From an uncultured Lachnospiraceae bacterium (GTDB lineage Bacteria > Bacillota_A > Clostridia > Lachnospirales > Lachnospiraceae), in contig CACZHN010000067.1 in NCBI GenBank assembly GCA_902780985.1, positions 1 to 10,744 of the forward strand: a stretch of DNA of 10,744 bases. Reading direction: 5' to 3'. This document shows positions 4,907 through 10,744 of the stretch, in pieces. Numbering within the stretch: position 1 is the first letter of the stretch; every line of letters starts with the position of its first letter. The translations under genes were made by a program, and so were the position numbers. Under the pieces are notes generated by a model. That model was given only the letters and a program-made list of their open reading frames with translations. It was not told the DNA's origin and did no database searches.

Positions 4907-6622
4907 TTATTTATCCATGTCTTCCGGATCCCACCGGCCGTCAATGACAATTCTGCCACGTCCGTGTGTTTTTCCATAATACATAGCCTTGTCGGCTCTG
5001 TCAAGAACCTTCTGCAGATTGTCCACAGTTTCAGGGTAATTTGCGACACCCATACTGGTGTTAATCCTTATCTCATTACCCTCGAATTCTATAACCATAT
5101 CGCGGATGCTCTGATGGAACTCTTCCGCTATCTTATAGGCTTCATCCAGACTTTTGTTGTTCATTATCATCAGGAATTCCTCTCCTCCGAAACGAACCGC
5201 CCGGCAGCCGTACTTCTTTGCAATCTTCTCATCCATCTTCGCGAGAGCCTTGATAGCCTCATCACCCGCCAGATGTCCGTAGGTATCATTTACATTCTTG
5301 AAATGATCTATATCGGCCATGATAACCGATATGGTTCCGCCGTCTTTCTTGATCTTGGCAAGCATTTCATCATAAAAATGGTTGAAATGTATTCGATTAT
5401 ATATCTTTGTCAGGCCATCCCTCTTGGCCATATCTTCCATGGTCAGGTACAACCTGTCACTTATAAGAGCCGCAGTGAAATCAACTACCGCCGTTCTGAA
5501 ATAATCAAATCCGCTGAAGAAGAAATCGTATTTATCGCCTGCTACTACAAGCACACCGTAAAGTGTTTCGTTCTCGTAAGCCGGAAATGCAGCTATGCAG
5601 CACCCCTTTCTCTCAAAGATCGAACGGTTATGTGTATAATTCTCCGCGATAACCAGCGGCATCTTGCTTCCGCTCTTTTTAAGTATATTGAAAGCCTCGA
5701 TGGTATCCTTGCGGATAGCATTCGGCGCATAATTCTCATTTGAATCGATTTCGAATATCGCTTCTTCGTTAAAGCACACATTCTCTTCGATATACATAGC
5801 CACCAGACTTGCACCCTTAACTTCCTTGATGCTCTTTATCATACATTTGATATCCGCTTCCACATCAAAACTGGATGTGTAAGAGATCATGACATTCATC
5901 AGGGAATTGATTTCTATATTCTTCTTTTCCAGAGCCGCATTTGTCTCCGAAAGTTGAACCTTCTGATAATTAATGGCGTTGTTAACTTCCTCGATCCTCT
6001 CCTGAAGTTCATGAAGCTTGTCGTTCTCTCTCTGAACATCCTGGCTTTTGAAATATATCTCATTATACTTCTCGTTCCAGGAAGTTGCCACCAGCACGGA
6101 AATCCTTCGTACCAGCAGAACCGACATTCCGATTCCAACTACCATCGCCGAGTAGATACAGATATCCGCCGAAGTGACGCCGTTCTTTACATAAGGAACT
6201 GTAATCCCTCCGCCCAGAAGCACCACATAGATTATAGCAAATGTATAACCCTTGTAGCTGTCGAACATATCATCCATTATAAGATCTTCGCAGATGATAA
6301 GGATTCCGTATACAAGATACAGAATGACCAGCGGCAATGTCAGCTTCCCGAAGAATCCTCCGGCAGCAAACAAAATAAAGAAAGCCATGCATTTGATCTT
6401 AAAGGTTTTGCCGTTGAACTTCTCATACTTCGCACATACTGCGAATATCTGATCGACAACCACCGTAAGAAATGTGATCACGCTATAATAAATGATCATC
6501 TTTGTGCTATTGATCAGATTAAAAGTTCTGGCCACTACAAGCATGGCGATGATAATAAAAGCAAATGCCCTGTAGAACTTTTGCTGACGTCTGATATACT
6601 CCCACTTAAACTCTCGTGACAT
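4907..6622 (-). CDS. Membrane-anchored GAF-like/GGDEF diguanylate cyclase
   Basis: A 571-residue protein predicted to make cyclic di-GMP from GTP. About six hydrophobic helices fill residues 19-180, then a coiled-coil-like linker (about 185-240), a GAF-like sensor region (about 250-390), and a C-terminal GGDEF domain from RDGLTKIYNR (401-410). Active-site features are present: metal Asp437 and Asp439 in MADIDHFKNVND and the signature GGEEF at 479-483. The inhibitory RxxD I-site is absent; the equivalent positions read KYGC. This suggests an active enzyme without classical product inhibition. The ATG at 6622 is preferred to an in-frame TTG at 6628 because AAGGGGGA is correctly spaced only for the ATG. 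A good promoter lies at 6686-6714. DegV follows after 64 nt with a stem-loop between. The sensed signal cannot be told. Confidence 0.93.
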   Translation of the reverse strand: MSREFKWEYIRRQQKFYRAFAFIIIAMLVVARTFNLINSTKMIIYYSVITFLTVVVDQIFAVCAKYEKFNGKTFKIKCMAFFILFAAGGFFGKLTLPLVILYLVYGILIICEDLIMDDMFDSYKGYTFAIIYVVLLGGGITVPYVKNGVTSADICIYSAMVVGIGMSVLLVRRISVLVATSWNEKYNEIYFKSQDVQRENDKLHELQERIEEVNNAINYQKVQLSETNAALEKKNIEINSLMNVMISYTSSFDVEADIKCMIKSIKEVKGASLVAMYIEENVCFNEEAIFEIDSNENYAPNAIRKDTIEAFNILKKSGSKMPLVIAENYTHNRSIFERKGCCIAAFPAYENETLYGVLVVAGDKYDFFFSGFDYFRTAVVDFTAALISDRLYLTMEDMAKRDGLTKIYNRIHFNHFYDEMLAKIKKDGGTISVIMADIDHFKNVNDTYGHLAGDEAIKALAKMDEKIAKKYGCRAVRFGGEEFLMIMNNKSLDEAYKIAEEFHQSIRDMVIEFEGNEIRINTSMGVANYPETVDNLQKVLDRADKAMYYGKTHGRGRIVIDGRWDPEDMDK

Positions 6623-6685
6623 CCGCAAATCCCCCTTAAATATCCCGAAAATCCAACATCCGTAACGCCCTATCTATATATTTAT

Positions 6686-6714
6686 ATTTTACTATCCGGA
6701 CGTGTTTCTGTAAA
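6686..6714 (-). promoter_or_regulatory. Promoter of the GGDEF gene
   Basis: Minus strand TTTACA (6714-6709), a 17-bp spacer, then TAAAAT (6691-6686), followed by an AT-rich leader of about 60 nt to the GGDEF start. It may drive the GGDEF, DegV and trpS genes together. The 200-bp gap it shares with the divergent YfhO-like gene shows no recognisable riboswitch. Confidence 0.65.
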
Positions 6715-6778
6715 GGAAAACGTTGGTTAACCCACTCTTCTTTGGTAAATCTTTTATGTCGAATAATCCGCCGTATTA

Positions 6779-6787
6779 TGGTAAAAT
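6779..6787 (+). promoter_or_regulatory. Candidate extended -10 promoter of the YfhO-like gene
   Basis: TG-G-TAAAAT forms an extended -10 element 37 bp before the chosen start codon. No convincing -35 box lies at the proper distance, which is tolerated for extended -10 promoters. Nearby AATAAT and ATTAT half-repeats at about 6762-6779 could be a minor regulatory dyad. Confidence 0.45.
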
Positions 6788-6823
6788 ATTGTCGCAAAAA
6801 AGCGTGAAGGTATGGGGGATAAA

Positions 6824-9800
6824 ATGGATAATAAACAGAAAAAAGTCAGATTGATCTGCATCATCACCGCACTGATCCTTGGACTGGCAGCCGTGGTGTA
6901 CGCAGGGCTCTTTTTAGGAAAGCACATAAGCCATGCAAATGCAGTGGATTCATGTATAGATCAGATTCATGCCACAGACCCGGAGGCTCACATCCTCGTT
7001 TACGATTCATCCTGTGACAATCTCAATCCCGTAACAAGCGCTCTTTTCGGTTATGACTACATCATAGTCTCCGAGGACGATTACATTCCCGATTTCAATT
7101 TAACCCTTACGGACATAGTCCCTTCCAAGGGCAGCAAGGCTATCCGCGTATTCCGAAATCCGGATGCCGACAGAGTTAACGGCGCACTGCTTTTATCTCA
7201 GGGAATCATCTCCTGGGATGCAGACCCATATTCACCTTTCTCAGCTTTAAACAAGCTTTCTTCGGAAATGCTTGGCGGCCCGGAAATCTTCGAAGAAGTC
7301 GATGACTCCGTTCTGGTACTTCCTAATCCGGAGGATAAGACAAATCCCGATTCTGCGCTTATCAAACTTACCTTCGAAGAACCGGGAGACTACTACACTT
7401 CTCTCGCTCATACCATTCATCTCGGAGAAGAGAACGAAGGATTCATATACAACTGTCCTGTGGCAAAATTCCAGTCCGAACTTGTAAACAGAGAGTCATC
7501 ACGTTTTCATAGTGAATCTTATGATGAATTTCTCAGCAAACTAAGTGAATCATCTTCAGCGGTTTCCGTAGATTATTCGGGAAAGAAGCTGAGCATTGAT
7601 ACAGCTTCCTTAAGCTCCGGATCCGCCGGTTCAGATTCCTCCGATGATTTTTATCTCCTTATCCCTCACAGCATATTCACGGATTATCCGGATGGTTACG
7701 GCTTATTCGGAAAGGATTTCACACTTCTCGATTCATCCGACTCCGACAGCATCGAGATCATCGAGAAGGATATATTCGGAATCAGATCAAGCGTAATACA
7801 TTTAAGAAAAAGCTCCGACGGTACATTTCCGACAGAACTTAATATCTCATTTAAATCAAGCTGCAGACTGCTTACTATCTTTATATGTCTCTTCGTACTG
7901 CTGATCATTTCGGCCGTGCTTATCATCAAAAGAAGGGCAGTCGCAAAATTCATTCCGGCAGGACTCAAAACTCTCCTTTATGACAACAGAATCTATATCT
8001 TCTCAGTCATGATCGGTGCACTGTTCTGGCTCATCCTGTCCCTTATCACACGTTCCGTACCTTTCGGAACAGGTTCCGCAGTCATAAGCGACGGCTACAT
8101 CGAGGATTATCCGACAGCAACGCATTTCATACAGAAAGTCAAAGCTTTTGAGTTTTATAAATTCGATTACACACTGGGATTCCTGAGCGGTGGCTTCAGT
8201 CTCGCTTCACTCACATATTTCCTGAACCCCTTCAGACTGATACTGCTCCTCTTCCCACTCGAGCAGAGCCTGCTGGCATACAACACTCTTTACGCAGTGG
8301 AATTCATCCTGATAGGACCTGCCATGATCTTCTATCTGACTCACCGCCCATACGGAAATGTCATGAAGAAGACCGCACTGAAGCTGATTCCTATCTCCAT
8401 GGCCTACAGCCTGTCATCCTACATGGTGTGCTACTACTCCTTCGGCGGATTTCTGGACATTATGCTTATCCTTCCGCTGATCATGCTGGCAATGGACAGA
8501 CTCGTATACAAAAAGAAATGCGTGTTCTACATCCTGATACTCGGATATTACATGATACTCAGCGCCTACTTCGCATTTTTACTCTGCGAATTCCTGCTGC
8601 TGTATTTCTTTGTACTGGAACATAAAAACATCAAAACATTCTTCATGAACGGCATAAGATTTGCTCTCTCATCCCTGGCTGCCGCGGGACTGGCTTCTTT
8701 CACGCTTATTCCATTCTACCGCTCGGTCATGAACAGCGGATATGTAGAGAACGATCAAAATGCAGGAAACGTCATAAACGTCCTGTCCCAGAACCTCCTC
8801 GGTTCTCTTCAGGACATGGAAGTAATGCACCGTACAAGCCTTGCAACCGCCGATACGACCATCGCAAATACATACTGTGGCCTGCTTGTACTGCTTATAA
8901 TCCCGCTATTCCTGTTCGTGAAGAACATCAGCCTGTCGTCCCGAATCAGACGCCTCGTCCTGATCTTCTTCTTATACTTTTCATACGGAAATGAACTGAT
9001 GAACTATGTGCTGCACGGCTTCCATCTGCAGTCACTTGTACCGAACAGATTCTCTCTGTTCTTCATCTTTATGATGGTAAATATCCTCTACGACACCGTA
9101 CAGGCTCACAGAGATATCTTCAGCACGAAATCCCTTCTCGCCTTCACAGTGTACTCCGGAGTGATCCTGCTTCTCATGGTACAGAACCACGGATCTATCC
9201 AGGGATGCATGAAGACCGCTCTCTTCGTAGCCGCTTATATAATCATCGTTGCACTGGGAACAATGAATAAGAGGAACTACAGCACAGTAAGACTACTACT
9301 GCTGTTTCTTATGGTGGAGTTATCACTGTCGGCAGTGAATTCATTTCGTTCCTTTGATACTTCCGAAGAATCAAAAATGATTACACAAGAGCAAGCTAAT
9401 GTAATAAGAACCTTCTCAACTAAATATAGTCTAAAAGAAAATGGTTTTATTAAGTCATCTATAGTAAACGAAAATAATTACAATTCCTCATGTATATGCG
9501 AAATAAATTCAATAACTTGCTTTTCCTCAAATCTAAGTCAAGAACAAATTAATTTAGCTAAAAGATTCAACATATATACCGGAAAAAACAATATAGAATA
9601 TGGATATGGAAATCCTTTAGCTGATATGTTTTTAAACAATAAATACTACTTTGTAATTAGAACCGAGCGAAAAAATAATATACCTTCGCATTTTACGAGA
9701 TTGGAAAAATCAAGAAAGGTTTCGATGTATCAGAATCCTTATACATTGGATGAAGGAGTCATCATTTCTGATGAAGCACTCAAAACGCTTAATAATATAA

Positions 9801-10468
9801 AGCCAAATAACTATTCAGATTGTTTTGACTACCAAAATGAGATAAGCTTTATTCTTGTAGATGCTCCCTTATATACAAAAATAAAAGATAATATAGATAT
9901 TTCTGTAATAGGATTTTCGGGAAGAGAGGCATTTCTCAGCATTACTATTCCCCCATCAATTAGTGGCGATTTATATCTTTCTTTTAATGATTATATCCGT
10001 TTCATCAGTTCGACAAATGATATTGTAGACAACACAGTAATTGCCTCCATTACTCTCAGTGATTATTCTGAATCAACAAAGAAATATTTTATAAATAATG
10101 TGAACGATCTAGTAAGTATATCATATTTAAACAACTCAACCCTCAATTCTCTTTACAACAATTTAAAGGAATGTAAAACCTCAAAACCAATTTATGGACC
10201 TAATTCAATAGATATACCAGATGTATGTTCACTTAATAAATCCATGTTTATACCAATACCTTATTCTAATAATTTTATTGTTTCAAATAAAACTGAATTG
10301 ACTTTATATCCAAATACATTGGCCGGCTTAGGAATACAGCTCAATTCAAACCATACCGAAATAACTTCAATGGTTCAAGATCATAATTACATATTCTTAT
10401 ACATAGTCATTACACTTGTAACAATACTACTATTAATTATTTTACAGCATACAAGAAAATATACGTAA
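6824..10468 (+). CDS. Giant YfhO-family membrane protein with duplicated exodomain
   Basis: A 1214-residue membrane protein of the YfhO family (GT-C fold). The characterised B. subtilis member transfers sugar from undecaprenyl phosphate to lipoteichoic acid outside the membrane. Order: helix at 9-32; extracytoplasmic domain (about 35-347) with a Ser/Asp-rich stretch; helix at 350-369; polytopic core (about 390-838); second extracytoplasmic domain (about 846-1185); final helix (1189-1208). Core marks are ISDGYIEDYP after the first core helix (Asp423 is a candidate catalytic residue), LNPFRLILLLFP and VPNRFSLFF. The N-terminal exodomain is extra compared with the ~860-residue B. subtilis protein and resembles the C-terminal one. 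From about 9360 base composition drops sharply to AT-rich. The start at 6824 has GGGGGA 4 nt upstream; an in-frame ATG at 6812 is the alternative (1218 residues). No partner glycosyltransferase such as CsbB is nearby. Substrate unknown. Confidence 0.85.
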   Translation: MDNKQKKVRLICIITALILGLAAVVYAGLFLGKHISHANAVDSCIDQIHATDPEAHILVYDSSCDNLNPVTSALFGYDYIIVSEDDYIPDFNLTLTDIVPSKGSKAIRVFRNPDADRVNGALLLSQGIISWDADPYSPFSALNKLSSEMLGGPEIFEEVDDSVLVLPNPEDKTNPDSALIKLTFEEPGDYYTSLAHTIHLGEENEGFIYNCPVAKFQSELVNRESSRFHSESYDEFLSKLSESSSAVSVDYSGKKLSIDTASLSSGSAGSDSSDDFYLLIPHSIFTDYPDGYGLFGKDFTLLDSSDSDSIEIIEKDIFGIRSSVIHLRKSSDGTFPTELNISFKSSCRLLTIFICLFVLLIISAVLIIKRRAVAKFIPAGLKTLLYDNRIYIFSVMIGALFWLILSLITRSVPFGTGSAVISDGYIEDYPTATHFIQKVKAFEFYKFDYTLGFLSGGFSLASLTYFLNPFRLILLLFPLEQSLLAYNTLYAVEFILIGPAMIFYLTHRPYGNVMKKTALKLIPISMAYSLSSYMVCYYSFGGFLDIMLILPLIMLAMDRLVYKKKCVFYILILGYYMILSAYFAFLLCEFLLLYFFVLEHKNIKTFFMNGIRFALSSLAAAGLASFTLIPFYRSVMNSGYVENDQNAGNVINVLSQNLLGSLQDMEVMHRTSLATADTTIANTYCGLLVLLIIPLFLFVKNISLSSRIRRLVLIFFLYFSYGNELMNYVLHGFHLQSLVPNRFSLFFIFMMVNILYDTVQAHRDIFSTKSLLAFTVYSGVILLLMVQNHGSIQGCMKTALFVAAYIIIVALGTMNKRNYSTVRLLLLFLMVELSLSAVNSFRSFDTSEESKMITQEQANVIRTFSTKYSLKENGFIKSSIVNENNYNSSCICEINSITCFSSNLSQEQINLAKRFNIYTGKNNIEYGYGNPLADMFLNNKYYFVIRTERKNNIPSHFTRLEKSRKVSMYQNPYTLDEGVIISDEALKTLNNIKPNNYSDCFDYQNEISFILVDAPLYTKIKDNIDISVIGFSGREAFLSITIPPSISGDLYLSFNDYIRFISSTNDIVDNTVIASITLSDYSESTKKYFINNVNDLVSISYLNNSTLNSLYNNLKECKTSKPIYGPNSIDIPDVCSLNKSMFIPIPYSNNFIVSNKTELTLYPNTLAGLGIQLNSNHTEITSMVQDHNYIFLYIVITLVTILLLIILQHTRKYT
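9360..10468 (+). other. AT-rich segment within the YfhO-like gene (possible recombined module)
   Basis: Base composition changes abruptly near 9360. Counting by hand, 8401-8460 has 32 G/C of 60 and 9001-9060 has 29, whereas 9361-9420 has 20, 9421-9480 has 11 and 10081-10140 has 13. Codons shift to AAT, ATA, AAA and TTA. The segment encodes almost exactly the C-terminal exodomain and last helix, while the reading frame stays open. It suggests replacement of this module from an AT-rich donor or strong divergence under selection. No repeat or integrase mark is visible at the junction. Confidence 0.8.
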
Positions 10469-10500
10469 AAAAAGGCTCTGCAGAATTGCAGAGCCTTTTT
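10467..10500. terminator. Bidirectional intrinsic terminator between convergent genes
   Basis: GGCTCTGCA (10474-10482) and TGCAGAGCC (10487-10495) form a perfect 9-bp stem with a GAAT loop, flanked by A7 on the left and T5 on the right. It can terminate the YfhO-like gene on the plus strand, starting right at its stop codon, and the partial gene on the minus strand. Confidence 0.95.
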
Positions 10501-10522
10501 ATTATTTATTTCTTAAATTATC

Positions 10523-10744
10523 TTAGTATGCTGAAATTGCAGTTACACCAAGTGTTTCAGCTGCCTGCTGTGCCTCAGCTTCTGTTGGATATGATACCCA
10601 AGACGATCCATTAAATGCTAAATAAACATCAGTTGTATCAGCCGGAATATAAATTGCTCCCTTTACAGTATAAGCTAAATGCTCTCCACTAACTGCCGAT
10701 GTTGTAGCTGTGAGTTCTTTTCCTGTATAGAAAGTAAACTTACT
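10523..10744 (-). CDS. C-terminal end of an unrecognised, possibly exported protein
   Basis: The last 73 codons of a minus-strand gene enter from the right edge and end in TAA at 10523. The visible protein begins SKFTFYTGKELTATTSAV and ends TLGVTAISAY. It is rich in Thr, Ser, Ala, Tyr and Gly, has very few Lys and no Cys, and contains YLAFNGSSWVSYPTEAEAQQ near the end. This composition is typical of secreted or pilin-like surface proteins of Gram-positives, but no domain is recognised and no signal peptide can be seen because the 5' part is missing. The frame is open across the whole visible part, codon use looks normal, and it ends at a bidirectional terminator, all supporting a real gene. 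Confidence 0.7.
   Translation of the reverse strand, partial: SKFTFYTGKELTATTSAVSGEHLAYTVKGAIYIPADTTDVYLAFNGSSWVSYPTEAEAQQAAETLGVTAISAY

Noticed and set aside
4964..5743. Long plus-strand open frame (259 codons) opposite the GGDEF gene
   Set aside because: It is antisense to a gene with clear catalytic motifs, has no recognisable domain or suitable ribosome site, and reads as a mirror frame.
5954..6619. Plus-strand open frame (221 codons) opposite the membrane helices of the GGDEF protein
   Set aside because: Its sequence is an antisense shadow of hydrophobic coding, with no independent motif or start signal.
6629..6811. Riboswitch (for example c-di-GMP type) in the divergent gap between GGDEF and the YfhO-like gene
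   Set aside because: No extended paired structure or terminator is apparent; the gap is explained by two promoters and short leaders.
9360..10468. Separate gene or frameshift at the AT-rich part of the YfhO-like gene
   Set aside because: The frame is continuous, the encoded domain fits a YfhO C-terminal exodomain plus final helix, and no independent start signal is evident.

Overview
The window looks like chromosomal DNA of a low-to-moderate GC Firmicute, most likely a Lachnospiraceae-type Clostridium. This rests on inference from protein flavour: the Streptococcus/Clostridia-type TrpS, the DegV/FakB protein, a stand-alone HMA gene before an HMA-less metal ATPase, strong GGAG-type ribosome binding sites and U-rich intrinsic terminators. 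No species can be named from the sequence.

Layout. Nearly everything to position 6622 is on the minus strand, in three groups. (1) Positions 1-1095 hold a zinc/cadmium resistance operon: an SmtB/CadC-type ArsR repressor with a consensus promoter and a 12-2-12 operator, then a small HMA metal-binding protein, then the start of a P1B metal ATPase that runs off the left edge. A cluster of GGGGACGG-type REP-like repeats sits between repressor and HMA gene. (2) Positions 1100-2756 hold a TIGR01212-type radical SAM protein and a small RelA/SpoT-like HD hydrolase, preceded by a decayed N-terminal fragment of an MntP-type manganese exporter. (3) Positions 2802-6714 hold a membrane GAF-GGDEF diguanylate cyclase, a DegV fatty-acid-binding protein and tryptophanyl-tRNA synthetase, ending in a strong terminator.

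From 6824 to 10468 a single very large plus-strand gene encodes a YfhO-family (GT-C type) membrane protein of about 1214 residues. It carries an extra N-terminal exodomain that resembles its own C-terminal exodomain, and its last ~1.1 kb is abruptly AT-rich, so the gene looks like a mosaic built by fusion and recombination. A bidirectional terminator separates it from the 3' end of a convergent, unrecognised gene at the right edge.

The most unusual items are the duplicated-exodomain YfhO protein and its composition break. Next come the HMA/ATPase pair, which share one reading frame interrupted by a single stop, the REP-like repeat cluster and the MntP remnant. I see no tRNA, rRNA, CRISPR array, transposase gene or clear defence system.
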